Positions 34,581 to 43,811 of a stretch of DNA of 64,000 bases are shown here, in pieces. A program made the position numbers and the translations under genes. This DNA is from Roseovarius indicus (GTDB lineage: Bacteria > Pseudomonadota > Alphaproteobacteria > Rhodobacterales > Rhodobacteraceae). The stretch is from positions 1,674,001 to 1,738,000 of the forward strand of contig NZ_CP031598.1 of NCBI RefSeq assembly GCF_008728195.1. Direction: 5' to 3'. The notes beneath the pieces were generated by a model, which was not told the origin of the DNA, searched no databases, and worked only from the letters and a program-made list of their open reading frames with translations. The first letter of the stretch is position 1, and each line of letters starts with the position of its first letter.

Positions 34581-36623
34581 ATGAAACCTGCTATTGCAGC
34601 GATGCTGGTCATGCTGTCTGTCGTCCCCGCACGTGGGGAAGGCGCGCCGGAGGCCGTGGCAGATGCGCCGAATTACATTGCCGAGTCCGAGCATTTTCGC
34701 CTTTATTGCAACGCTGGCGATCATGATTGCGGAGCGTCGAACGACCCGGCACTGGCGCAACATTCTCGCGAGATGCTCGACAACATGGAAGCGGCCTATG
34801 CATGGCTCGACGATCTGGGTTTTCCGGTGGAAGAGAGCCATCTGGAGAGAGCGCGTTCGGACCGCAAGTTCCGCTTGCGTCTCGATCCGAATAGCGCGGC
34901 GAATGGCGGTTGCGTGGGCGATGCCTGCACCGATGTGAGCGGCGCGGATTCCAAGCTGTTGATCCCGAAGTCCAACGTGGCGATGGCGGCGAATGATCCT
35001 TCGCTTCTGGCGCATGAATTCGTGCATACGCTTCAGAGGGCAGTCGATGTGCGCGGCTCCGACAGGTTCTGGATGGACGAAGCCACAGCAACCGCGATCG
35101 GCACCTCGTTCGGTACGAAATACGGGTACGGCGTCGATCTTTACGAGCCCAAGTATTACATGTCCTTCGACCGGCCCTTTTACGATGTGGTAAGCGATGG
35201 CTACGGCAATTGGGCCTACCTGCTCGGGGTCGGGCAGAACCTCGGCAGCCGGGACATGGTCGCCTACCTGTCGAAACCGCAATTCTTGAACATTGAAGAG
35301 GATTTTCACGGAGCCTCCCCGTCGGCCCTCATGGACTTGCTCTACGACAAGGATCTGGTTGGAGGGCTGACCTTCGATCAGGAGTCTCCGAAGTTCGTCG
35401 CCAAGATGAACAACATCGAACCCTCGAATGACCCGGGCGACAGTGCCTATCACTATTACACCGACATCGAGGACCATACTGTCAGCATTCCCGCCACCGA
35501 CGCCTCTCATGAAGAGCGGTTCGACGGCTCCGCTCTTACCTATGCCGTGGCCCCGATGCGCTTGAAATTGGACGTTACGGCGAAACCGGATGCCGAGCCG
35601 CGCGACACGCTGATGATGGTCGATCTGGAGGTGACTGACGGAAGCCCGCGCGACGATCTCACCCTGGTCATCGAGCATAAGCAGGCCGATAAGCCACTTC
35701 AGGAAACACTTATGCTCGACGGTTCCAACCCACCCGATGAACTGGGCTTCGTTCGGGTCGTCAATGTGCCATCGGCCGCGCAGGGCGATGCGAGCCCGAA
35801 CCGATTCGAGCTGGAAGTACGTGCCCGGCCCATCGGTCTCGATCCGCCCGGCTGCTTGCGCGCGGGCGAGCCGGCGGGTTTCGCCGCGCGCGGCTTCGAC
35901 CCGGAAGAGGCGGACAATTGGCGGCTGGAGGCCGACAACGGCACCACCGACGGTCTGAGCGTTACGCCCGCCCACTCCGGTGAGGTGAATGTCAGCCTGG
36001 AGGTGGACAGCCCTGTCACGCGCGGCCAGACCGGCCTTGAACCTGTGACGCAAGAGACCAGCCGGGTTGAGCTTGGGCGCTTCAAGGTGGCCCAAGACGA
36101 CTGCATGGTCCGCCTGAGCGTGGGCCCGGCCCAGGCCACCTATACATCGGACGGGTCCTATACGGAGTATCGCACGCCAAGCGGCAGAGCCCTTTATTTC
36201 AAACAGGGAGATATCGCAGTGTACAAACAGTCTGGCTGGATGCCCATCCCGGCGCCGGCCAAGCAGATGGTGATCGGCCGTATCTCAGGGAGCCCGCTGA
36301 TGGGCGGGCTGGCGCAGGGGGCACTGAAAGAAGACGCGGATACCGAGGCGATCCTGCCAGCCATGCCGCTGGAATTCTCCAGGCGCTTTTCGTGGAAGAA
36401 CATCCGAAAGGCGACCCTGCTGAGTGGAAAAAAAACCCAGCGCAGCGCGGCGCCTTGCCCCGGTGGTGGCGAGGGATGCACCGAAACGGTGTTTCGGATG
36501 GGGCCGCACGCCATCCCGATCATCTATGACGCACAGGACCGCCCCCTCCGGGCGGTATTCAAGAACCAGCCCGTCGAATTCGCATATGGCACCTGGCCGA
36601 TCCGCCGCCCGCCTGGGTGGTAA
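34581..36623 (+). CDS. Exported HEXXH protein, putative zinc metallopeptidase
   Basis: The 680-residue protein starts at the ATG after GGAGGAGAGG and has a signal peptide (MLVMLSVVPARGEG). The first half resembles the peptidase-MA fold. HEFVH (145-149) provides two zinc ligands and the catalytic Glu, and a downstream Glu167 in WMDEATATAIG fits the third ligand (HEXXH-x17-E, close to the gluzincin pattern). The second half is beta-rich, with three or more domains of no known family, and has scattered Cys (DPPGCLRAGEPAG, APCPGGGEGCTETVF). It follows the VWA gene by 90 bp. Its natural substrate may be an envelope protein or glycan-linked protein; this is inference. Confidence 0.7.
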   Translation: MKPAIAAMLVMLSVVPARGEGAPEAVADAPNYIAESEHFRLYCNAGDHDCGASNDPALAQHSREMLDNMEAAYAWLDDLGFPVEESHLERARSDRKFRLRLDPNSAANGGCVGDACTDVSGADSKLLIPKSNVAMAANDPSLLAHEFVHTLQRAVDVRGSDRFWMDEATATAIGTSFGTKYGYGVDLYEPKYYMSFDRPFYDVVSDGYGNWAYLLGVGQNLGSRDMVAYLSKPQFLNIEEDFHGASPSALMDLLYDKDLVGGLTFDQESPKFVAKMNNIEPSNDPGDSAYHYYTDIEDHTVSIPATDASHEERFDGSALTYAVAPMRLKLDVTAKPDAEPRDTLMMVDLEVTDGSPRDDLTLVIEHKQADKPLQETLMLDGSNPPDELGFVRVVNVPSAAQGDASPNRFELEVRARPIGLDPPGCLRAGEPAGFAARGFDPEEADNWRLEADNGTTDGLSVTPAHSGEVNVSLEVDSPVTRGQTGLEPVTQETSRVELGRFKVAQDDCMVRLSVGPAQATYTSDGSYTEYRTPSGRALYFKQGDIAVYKQSGWMPIPAPAKQMVIGRISGSPLMGGLAQGALKEDADTEAILPAMPLEFSRRFSWKNIRKATLLSGKKTQRSAAPCPGGGEGCTETVFRMGPHAIPIIYDAQDRPLRAVFKNQPVEFAYGTWPIRRPPGW

Positions 36624-36747
36624 CCCGCAAGTCGGCAGACATGGCAACGCAGTTCCGGAAGGGAGGATCCGCATCGTGCTTTCCTTGAGGCGAGGTGAAG
36701 AAAGCATAGCACTTCTTTGCCCTCGTCAAGGGATAACTGCGAGCCTG

Positions 36748-36955
36748 TCTTTCAGCTGATCGAAGGACTTTCTTGAGGCTGGGAAGAACCGGCTGGCGGG
36801 TGGCGGGGCGCCTCAGGCTACCACCCCCGAGGACAAGGATCTGCGCTCTGATGCAACCGCGCTGAAGGAAGTGGTCGCGGGGCTGATACTGGACAACAGG
36901 CGACCTGCTCCCCTTGGAGGCCGCGTTAACGAGTCAGCTCTGTTCAGGTTTTGAT
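36748..36955 (+). pseudogene. IS3-family OrfA fragment
   Basis: In one frame I read FS-stop-SKDFLEAGKNRLAGGGAPQ and then TPEDKDLRSDATALKEVVAG. This is the C-terminal half of an IS3-family OrfA with its leucine-zipper-like end. A TGA replaces the expected Trp (YSWSKDFLEAG in relatives). The OrfB gene and both element ends are missing. The rest of the 411-bp gap (36624-36747 and 36956-37034) shows no gene. Confidence 0.65.
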
Positions 36956-37034
36956 GTGCTACCCAATGCGCCCTCGGCCGTTGTCAGATTTTTGGCGCTT
37001 CGATCAGACGCACGGGCTGTTCTCGTACGCTGAA

Positions 37035-37928
37035 TTATTCCATCGCCGCGACCGCAATGCCTTCCGCCTTCTTCGGTCTTTGTGCCAGCACCGAAGCCAG
37101 CGCCAGCAGGCCGGAGCCGAGCATCAGCACCACCGACATGGCATTGAGAACCGGGGTGGAGCCGACCTTCACCATGCGGTCATACATGGTGATCGTCAGC
37201 GGCGCGTCGGAGCCGACCAGCATCAGCGTGGTGTTGAAATTCTCGAAGGATACGAGAAAGGCCACCACGAACGCCGAGAATAGCGCCGGGAACAGGAACG
37301 GCAGCGTGACGGTCGTCAGAACGCGGCCCCGGCTTGCCCCGAGGTTCAGCGCCGCCTCCTCCAGCGCGATGTCGAATTTCTGCAACCGCGCGGCAATGAC
37401 GAGCGACGTGATGGTCGTCAGGAAGGAGAACTGCCCCAGCACAATGAGCGGGATGCCCGGGCGAAGCGACAGGAGGAAGATGCCGAACTCCCGGTCGAGA
37501 AAATTGGCCACCATCGAGGCGAGGAGAAGGATCGATATGCCGATGATGACGCCGGGAATGACCAGCGGGATGATCATCAGGATATAGAGCAGGGATTTCA
37601 TCGGGAACTGCCTGCGCTCGAACAGGAAGGCGTTGCAGGTGCCTGCCGCCACCGACAGCGCGGCGACGATCACCCCGATGTAAAGCGAATTGCCCATGCC
37701 GCGCAGCAGCCGGTCGTCGTGCAGCAGGCCAACCTTGGGATCGCTTGAGGAAAAGAACCAATCCCAGGTGAAGCCCTGCCACGGCAGCGACGGGAACATC
37801 GAGTCGTTGAAGGCAAAGACCCCGGCGGCCACGAGCGGCGCGATCAGGTAGATGAAGAAGATCAGCACGTAGGCCCGGAACACCCAAATGAGCGATTTGC
37901 TGCCCTGCATCGGCCTATTCCTTCGCAA
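37035..37928 (-). CDS. ABC transporter permease, PotC-like (second system)
   Basis: The 297-residue, six-helix inner-membrane permease has the EAA loop ALEEAALNLGASRGRVLTTVTLPFLFPALFSAFVVAFL. The N-terminal segment FNDSMFPSLPWQGFTWDWFF is typical of the PotC group. It is the last gene of the second Pot-type operon and overlaps its PotB-like partner by 14 bp. The C-terminal Lys-rich end (RPKKAEGIAVAAME) is unremarkable. Confidence 0.9.
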   Translation of the reverse strand: MRRNRPMQGSKSLIWVFRAYVLIFFIYLIAPLVAAGVFAFNDSMFPSLPWQGFTWDWFFSSSDPKVGLLHDDRLLRGMGNSLYIGVIVAALSVAAGTCNAFLFERRQFPMKSLLYILMIIPLVIPGVIIGISILLLASMVANFLDREFGIFLLSLRPGIPLIVLGQFSFLTTITSLVIAARLQKFDIALEEAALNLGASRGRVLTTVTLPFLFPALFSAFVVAFLVSFENFNTTLMLVGSDAPLTITMYDRMVKVGSTPVLNAMSVVLMLGSGLLALASVLAQRPKKAEGIAVAAME

Positions 37929-38784
37929 CCGTTGTGGCGAGGCTCTGCCCCGTCAGCCGAAGGCCAAGCCAGACTACCAACGAGGTGAAGATCAGCAGCA
38001 GGACACCGAAGGTGGAGCCCATCTCCCAGTTATAGCGGGTGACGAACTGGGTGTAGATCTGCTCGGTGAACCAGCTCGAATTCTTGCCGCCCAGGAGGAT
38101 CGGCGTCAGGTAGCTGCCCGCGGTCAGCATGAAGGTGATGATGCAGCCTGCCACGATGCCCGGCATGGCATACGGCACGATGATCCGCCGGAACACCGTC
38201 AGGCGCGAGCCGCCAAGGTTGTAGCCCGCCTCCAGCAGCGCGCCATCCATCCCCTGCAGGGTCGAGACGAGCGGCACGATCATGAACAGGATCACCGTGT
38301 AGACAAGGCCGATGATCACGGTCACATCGTTATAGAGCATCTCGATGGGGCCGGAGATGATGCCGAGGCTGACCAGCGTGGTGGAAATGACGCCGGTTTC
38401 TCGGAGCAGCAGTATCCACCCATAGGCGCGGACGAGGTCGGATACCCAAAGCGGGATAAGACACATCAGGAACAGGCCCGCGCGGCTGCGCTCCTTCGCG
38501 ATCTTGGCGATGTAATAGGCAACCGGAAATCCCATGAGCAGCGCCAGCGTGGTCACGAGGACGGAGATCCACGCCGTGCGCAGCAGGGTATTGCGGTAGA
38601 TCGGCTCCTCGAAGAAGGCGGCGTAGTTCCCGAAGCCGAAGGTGAACTCGTTTACCCCCACCTTCTCCCGAAGAGAGACATAGCCGATGCCAAGCTGCGG
38701 CAGCACGATCAGAAGCCCGATCCACAGCGCGAACGGCGTGAAGAGCAGGGCTAGGGACAGCCTGTCGGCGCTGCGGCCCATCAA
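37915..38784 (-). CDS. ABC transporter permease, PotB-like (second system)
   Basis: The 289-residue permease has six hydrophobic segments. The EAA loop is ALLEAGYNLGGSRLTVFRRIIVPYAMPGIVAGCIITF, and the periplasmic loop KVGVNEFTFGFGNYAAFFEEPIYRNTLLRTAW fits the PotB group. It overlaps the ATPase gene by 4 bp. Although the family is polyamine-type, the nearby cargo gene is a glycoside-hydrolase-like protein, so the transported compound may not be a simple polyamine. Confidence 0.9.
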   Translation of the reverse strand: MMGRSADRLSLALLFTPFALWIGLLIVLPQLGIGYVSLREKVGVNEFTFGFGNYAAFFEEPIYRNTLLRTAWISVLVTTLALLMGFPVAYYIAKIAKERSRAGLFLMCLIPLWVSDLVRAYGWILLLRETGVISTTLVSLGIISGPIEMLYNDVTVIIGLVYTVILFMIVPLVSTLQGMDGALLEAGYNLGGSRLTVFRRIIVPYAMPGIVAGCIITFMLTAGSYLTPILLGGKNSSWFTEQIYTQFVTRYNWEMGSTFGVLLLIFTSLVVWLGLRLTGQSLATTVAKE

Positions 38785-39851
38785 CCGGCCCTCCGCGCGA
38801 AGATGAGCGCGTGATCGGGGCGCCAGTTGACGGTGGCGGCATCGCCCTCGGCAACCGCAGGCGCCTCAGCCGGGATCGCGACCTCCAGAAGCTGACCTGT
38901 GCTGGCGCGCATCAGGATGCGGGAATTGGCCCCGTTGAAAAGCAGGCTGTCCACCTTCCCCTCAAGGCTCTGTCCTGCCCCGCCCGCGCCGAGATGAAGC
39001 GCCTCGGGTCGCAGGAACACCTCCACGTCGTCGCCTGTGCGGCTGCCGTCGCAAAGCTTGCCGATCACATCGCCACCCTGCGGTAGCTCCACCCGCGCCT
39101 CGCCGGAACGTATCTCGGCGATCTTGCCGGGGAAGCAGTTGGCATCGCCCACGAACCCCGCGACGAAGCCCGACACGGGCCGGTCATACAGCTCCCGAGG
39201 GCTGCCGATCTGTTCGAACCGGCCGGCATTCATCACCGCCACCTGATCCGACATCACCAGCGCCTCGGACTGGTCGTGGGTGATGTAGAGAAACGTCGTC
39301 TCGAACTGGTGCTGAAGCTGCTTCAGCTCGATCTTCATATGCTCGCGCAGCTTGAGATCCAGCGCGCCGAGCGGTTCGTCGAGCAGGAGAACATCCGGCT
39401 CCAGCACCATGCAGCGGGCGATGGCGATGCGCTGTTTCTGCCCGCCCGATAGCTGCTCGATCCGCTTTTCCTCGACCCCGGGCAATCCGACACGGTCTAA
39501 CACGCGGGCGACTTTTTCGGCGATGCCGGACCGGGCATCGCCCCGGCAGCGCAGGCCATAGGCAATGTTTTCGCCCACGTTCATCATCGGGAAAAGCGCC
39601 AGATGCTGAAACACCATCTTCACGTTGCGCCGGTTGGGCGGCAGGCCCAGCACGCTTTCCCCCTTGATCCGGATATCGCCGGAGCTGGGCGTCTCGAACC
39701 CCGCGATCATGCGCATCAGGGTGGTCTTGCCACAGCCCGACGGCCCCAGGATCGAGAAGAAGGCACCGGACGGGACATCCAGCGACACTTCCGAGACGGC
39801 GGTGAAATGGCCGAATTTCTTGGTTACGCGCTCGCAGCTCAGGTCATTCAT
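38781..39851 (-). CDS. ABC transporter ATP-binding protein, PotA-like (second system)
   Basis: The 356-residue ATPase has Walker A GPSGCGKTT, Q-loop MVFQHLALFPMMNV, signature LSGGQKQRIAIARCMVLEP, Walker B VLLLDEPLGALDLKLREHM and H-loop LYITHDQSEAL. A C-terminal TOBE domain follows (about 275-350). Its closest layout is the PotA/PotG group. It is preceded by a strong hairpin in the 64 bp after the binding-protein gene, as in the first Pot operon. Confidence 0.93.
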   Translation of the reverse strand: MNDLSCERVTKKFGHFTAVSEVSLDVPSGAFFSILGPSGCGKTTLMRMIAGFETPSSGDIRIKGESVLGLPPNRRNVKMVFQHLALFPMMNVGENIAYGLRCRGDARSGIAEKVARVLDRVGLPGVEEKRIEQLSGGQKQRIAIARCMVLEPDVLLLDEPLGALDLKLREHMKIELKQLQHQFETTFLYITHDQSEALVMSDQVAVMNAGRFEQIGSPRELYDRPVSGFVAGFVGDANCFPGKIAEIRSGEARVELPQGGDVIGKLCDGSRTGDDVEVFLRPEALHLGAGGAGQSLEGKVDSLLFNGANSRILMRASTGQLLEVAIPAEAPAVAEGDAATVNWRPDHALIFARRAG

Positions 39852-39877
39852 CGCGGCTCATCCGTCAATCAAGGGGT

Positions 39878-39906
39878 CCACCCGGCGCACGGTGCGCGCC
39901 GGGTGG
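39878..39906 (-). terminator. Intra-operon attenuator (second Pot operon)
   Basis: An 11-bp perfect stem (CCACCCGGCGC / GCGCCGGGTGG, 7-nt loop) lies between the binding-protein stop and the ATPase start. Same position and role as the hairpin at 22654-22682. No T run follows. Confidence 0.65.
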
Positions 39907-39915
39907 CCTGTACAC

Positions 39916-40992
39916 TTATTCCGAGGTGGCGGCCTTCACGCGGTCCAGCACCCGGCCTTCCAGATCTTCCAGCCCCGGCGGAACGCTGGGCATGAACTTG
40001 AGGTTATCCAGCGCCTCCTCGTCAAAGGCGGCCGCGACGGCCTCGCGCGCTTCTTCAGGCATCAGCTCGACCCCACCCTTAACCGCGCTAACCGCACCGC
40101 TGGACGCGGAGATCATGGTGACGATCTCGGGCTGGTTGACGAAGTTGATCCACTTGTAGGCCGCATCGTCCGCCTCGCCCCGCTTGGGCAGGGTGAAGGT
40201 GTCGATCCAGGCCAACGCGCCGGTCCGGGTCGGGATGAAGCGGATATCGGGGTTTTCCTTGTAGAGCTTGAAGGCGGTGGAATCCCACGCGTCGGACATG
40301 ACGATCTCTCCGGAAAGCAGCAGCGCGGACAGGTCATCCCCGCCGGTCCAGTAGGTCTTCACGTTGTCCTTGCAGTCAATCAGGGTTTGGCCGATCTCGT
40401 CGATCATCGCTTCGTAGGCCTCGAAATCGTCATAGGCCGCAAACGGATCCTTGCCGGTGTCGAAGGCAAACCCCAGCAGCAGCGCGCGTTTCAGACGCAT
40501 CGACACGCGGCCCTTGTATTGCGGGTCGCACAGGTCAGTCCAGCCTTCCACGTCCGGCGCCTTGGAGATGTCGACCACAAGGCCCTGTGTTCCCCAGACA
40601 TGCGGGATGGAATAGATCTCGCCGTCTATCTCGGCGTATTTCTCCATCGCCTCCATCATGTTCGGCTGGAAGACCGAGGTGTCGACCTGGGACAGGTCCA
40701 TCGGCTTGTAGATGCCGTACTCGGCCTGCGCCGCCTTGATGCGCGACACGCTGGGCTGCGCCAGGTCATAGCCGGAGCCGCCGGTGGCGCGCAGCTTGGC
40801 GACCATTTCCTCGTTGTTGGAGAAGGTCACCTCCACGTCGATGTCGGGATACTTCTCTTCGAAGAGCTCGATCACCGAGTCCGGGGCATAGCCGCCCCAT
40901 GTCAGCAGCCGGAGCGTTTCCGCTTGCGCGCCGTGGGCCGAAAAACCGAGAGCCACGATACCGGATACGAATGCGTTCATCTTATTATTCAT
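39916..40992 (-). CDS. Periplasmic solute-binding protein, PotD-like (second system)
   Basis: The 358-residue protein has a Sec signal (VSGIVALGFSAHGAQAE). It shows type II binding-protein features: LRLLTWGGYAPDSVIELFEEKYPDIDVEVTFSNNEEMVAKL, YSIPHVWGTQGLVVD, and MSDAWDSTAFKLYKENPDI. PotD-type proteins bind putrescine, spermidine or other small solutes through acidic and aromatic residues. The substrate here is undetermined. It is the second gene of the operon, 37 bp after the glycoside-hydrolase-like gene, and is followed by a hairpin. Confidence 0.9.
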   Translation of the reverse strand: MNNKMNAFVSGIVALGFSAHGAQAETLRLLTWGGYAPDSVIELFEEKYPDIDVEVTFSNNEEMVAKLRATGGSGYDLAQPSVSRIKAAQAEYGIYKPMDLSQVDTSVFQPNMMEAMEKYAEIDGEIYSIPHVWGTQGLVVDISKAPDVEGWTDLCDPQYKGRVSMRLKRALLLGFAFDTGKDPFAAYDDFEAYEAMIDEIGQTLIDCKDNVKTYWTGGDDLSALLLSGEIVMSDAWDSTAFKLYKENPDIRFIPTRTGALAWIDTFTLPKRGEADDAAYKWINFVNQPEIVTMISASSGAVSAVKGGVELMPEEAREAVAAAFDEEALDNLKFMPSVPPGLEDLEGRVLDRVKAATSE

Positions 40993-41029
40993 CGTCTTCT
41001 CTCCTATTGGATGGCAGTTTTTGGTTGTT

Positions 41030-43729
41030 CTAGTTTCTTGTTTTTATGTGGAAATAAGGCGTGCTCGATACATCCTCGCCAAGGCCCGGAAAGAAGGACG
41101 ACACCCCGTCGCAGGCGATCTCGAAATAGTAGAGGATCGCGTAGGGGCTGTCGGTGTACTCTCCGGGAATGGTGGCATGACAGGCGCCGCCGGCCCACGT
41201 CATCGGGGCCTCCTGCCACGGGGCTGTCTGCAGCGTCTGGCGGAAAAGCAGGCGGACGTCGCGGCGCGAGGCGCCGAAAGGGGTGCAGGTGATCCGGACG
41301 GGCTCGCCCCGCGTGACCTCGGGCCGGGGGACATGCTGGCAGGGCATGATCTGCGCGGCGGACCAGTGCAGGATGCGCGCCACGGCCAGCGCGTCTTGCC
41401 GCGTTCCCTCGCCTGCGCCATCCGCTGCCAGTCTTGCCGCCATGTCCTCGATATCCGCGTCGATCGCGGGTAGTCGGTCATCCCAACGCCCACGCAACCA
41501 GCGGAGCGGGCCGAAGGCGATATCCTCCAGGTAAACCTCGCAGCTGATCTCGGCCGCCACGGCCCAGGCGGCGCGGGCCGCGCGGTAGCAGCGCAGCGCC
41601 TCCCGGCCCACCCCGGCGGCGCCGGACAGCAGGTAATATTCCCATAGCGTCGCGGCGCGGATCTTCTCGGCGAAGAACCGGCCGATCCCGGCCATGATCG
41701 TTACATCGACACGCAGCAGGTAAAGCGCCGTGCTTTCCTCCCCCGTCCGGTCCAGCGCGCGTGCCATCGCGGCCTCGGCCGTGTCGGCGAACTGTTCTAG
41801 CCAGTTGGCCCATGTCAGGGGGGCCAGCTTGCGGATCGGCGCGCCGTCTCGAAGCGCGCGGGCGAACCCTGCGGGAGAGAGGAACATCTGCGGATCGGTC
41901 GCCCCCACCGTGCCGAAGCGGGATCCGACAGGCAGCTCGTACCCGTAGGGCAGCGGCGGCGCGTCATGCAGGATCGACATGTTCTCGTACATCTCCGGCC
42001 AGTAGGAGTTGTTCGAGGCGGTTGGTGCATGGGCATGGGCGATCAGCGGCATGATCCGGCTGGCCGAGGCAAGGGCCGTCGCGCAATGCGGCGCGGCGGG
42101 CCCGTACTTCGCGGCCATCCCCCGCTCGAACGCCTGCCCGTCGGCGCGCGGATCATAAAGCGACCGGCCCCAGACGCGGTAGGTATAGGTGAATTTCTCC
42201 CAGTCGCGGGACCGCGGGAAATAGGGCTTGTTGTAGCCGATGCGGTCCTTGTCCTGCGCCGCGCCCATGCGGCCCTTGAAGGACAGCGGATCGCACAGCT
42301 CGATCCCTGCCGCACCGCTGAAACTGCCATTTGCCCCGAAAGCCGCGGCCAGCACCGGATCGCCCCAGAGCAGCACCCGCTGCGTGCCTGGCCAGATGCG
42401 GAACATCAAGTCATAGGGCCGGCCCGCGGTCAGCAGGTCGCCATAGGAATAACGCATGAACTTGCGCGAGCCCTCGCTGAACTTCCACAGTCCGTCAAAG
42501 CGATGCGCATCGTCGCCCGAGTAGAGCGTCTTGCGCGCGCTTTTCTTGCCGCCTTCCAGATCCAGCTCCAGCGGCCGGATCGAGGCCTGGTGATAGGCCA
42601 GCCCCATATGCTCCAGCGTGTACTTGGGAGATACCGTCACCGGCATGCGCGTCTCCAGCGCCATGCCGATCAGCGTCTCGTCGATCCCCTTGGCATGAAG
42701 ATCGAGCCGCAGGGTGCGACCGGCGCCGGTCACCGCGCCGAAATAGGTCTTCCAGAAGGCGTAATCGCCCTCGGGAATGCCCGATTCCACATGCACCCGC
42801 AGGGTCAGGCCGCTGATCTCCGGCACCTCCGCAAGGATCAGCGCCAGCGCGTCACGGCAGTAGGCGGCCAGGTTATCCGGGCCCAGCCCCTGCACCTGGT
42901 GGCGTGCGCCGGGGTAATGGTCGAAATCGTAATTCTGGGTCCAGAGCGCAAGCTGGAACTCCAGCCCGCGCCGCGCGGCCTCTCGCGCGATGAACTTCAG
43001 CGTGTCGAGATTCTCGCGCCGCTCCGCCTCGGGCAGGTTGGTTATGGTGACGCCATGGCCCGGCACGTCGACAAGGAAAGGATAGGCGAAATGCAGGTAG
43101 ACATCTGACAGGAACTCGTTCCCGTAGGGGTAATTGTAGTGCATCCCCAGCGTCAGGGTCAGGCGGTTGAACCGGTGGGTGACCAGCTCGTCGAGATACG
43201 CCTGCCAGCCGTCGCGGTCACGGAACCACGGCAGGTCCTCCACCTCGCTTGAAAAGCATTTGGAAAGGCTTCGCACCCTTGTGGCGGGCTCTCCGACCAA
43301 CGGCAGGGGGATGTCGAAGGCCTGCTCCGGCGTGGGCATGGTGCGCAGTCGGTCGGCCAGCTCGGTGATGGCGTAGATCAACCCGCGCAGGTCCGCGCCG
43401 TAAAGGCAGAGCGGCGCCTGCGCCTCGCGGCCGTTGCGGAAGATCGCGAAGCTTTCCACCCCCTCGGGAAGGGTCACGTCGCAGGCGGCAGCGATGCGGG
43501 TGATTTCCGCCCCGGCGCCCAGCGCAAGGTCAAGGTGATCGCGACCGCCCGCACCCGGCGCAGCCGCCTGTCGAAGCGCCGCGCCGCAGGTGCCCAGCCG
43601 GTCCGCCAGCAGGGCGATGCCCCAGTCGAGCCCGTCCCGCTCCGCCGCGCTTTCCACGCCAATCACGCGGAAAGACACGGAATCTTCCTGGTCCAGAACC
43701 GTCTCACCCTGTCGCGTCATTGCGGCCAT
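41030..43729 (-). CDS. Large cytoplasmic glycoside-hydrolase-like protein
   Basis: I start at the ATG of AAMTRQGETVLDQ; an ATG 9 bp downstream and a TTG upstream (43783) are alternatives. The protein has about 899 residues and no signal peptide. Residues about 60-130 resemble the alpha/beta domain that precedes the barrel in GH20/GH67/GH115-type enzymes (EGVESFAIFRNGREA, CLYGADLRGLIYAITELADRL). A probable (beta/alpha)8 barrel follows (about 150-480: YLDELVTHRFNRLTLTLGMHYNYPYGNEF, TLKFIAREAARRGLEFQLALWTQNYDFDHYPGARH). A long helical region and a small beta domain close it. Catalytic residues cannot be assigned. It begins a Pot-type importer operon and is divergent from a LysR gene. Confidence 0.6.
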   Translation of the reverse strand: MAAMTRQGETVLDQEDSVSFRVIGVESAAERDGLDWGIALLADRLGTCGAALRQAAAPGAGGRDHLDLALGAGAEITRIAAACDVTLPEGVESFAIFRNGREAQAPLCLYGADLRGLIYAITELADRLRTMPTPEQAFDIPLPLVGEPATRVRSLSKCFSSEVEDLPWFRDRDGWQAYLDELVTHRFNRLTLTLGMHYNYPYGNEFLSDVYLHFAYPFLVDVPGHGVTITNLPEAERRENLDTLKFIAREAARRGLEFQLALWTQNYDFDHYPGARHQVQGLGPDNLAAYCRDALALILAEVPEISGLTLRVHVESGIPEGDYAFWKTYFGAVTGAGRTLRLDLHAKGIDETLIGMALETRMPVTVSPKYTLEHMGLAYHQASIRPLELDLEGGKKSARKTLYSGDDAHRFDGLWKFSEGSRKFMRYSYGDLLTAGRPYDLMFRIWPGTQRVLLWGDPVLAAAFGANGSFSGAAGIELCDPLSFKGRMGAAQDKDRIGYNKPYFPRSRDWEKFTYTYRVWGRSLYDPRADGQAFERGMAAKYGPAAPHCATALASASRIMPLIAHAHAPTASNNSYWPEMYENMSILHDAPPLPYGYELPVGSRFGTVGATDPQMFLSPAGFARALRDGAPIRKLAPLTWANWLEQFADTAEAAMARALDRTGEESTALYLLRVDVTIMAGIGRFFAEKIRAATLWEYYLLSGAAGVGREALRCYRAARAAWAVAAEISCEVYLEDIAFGPLRWLRGRWDDRLPAIDADIEDMAARLAADGAGEGTRQDALAVARILHWSAAQIMPCQHVPRPEVTRGEPVRITCTPFGASRRDVRLLFRQTLQTAPWQEAPMTWAGGACHATIPGEYTDSPYAILYYFEIACDGVSSFFPGLGEDVSSTPYFHIKTRN

Positions 43730-43811
43730 CCCCACGTCTCGGGGTCGTCTTGCGCCTGAGCGGCGTCTTTCCCCTTGAGCCAAGGCTAGGTCACAAGATT
43801 AAACCGATAAA

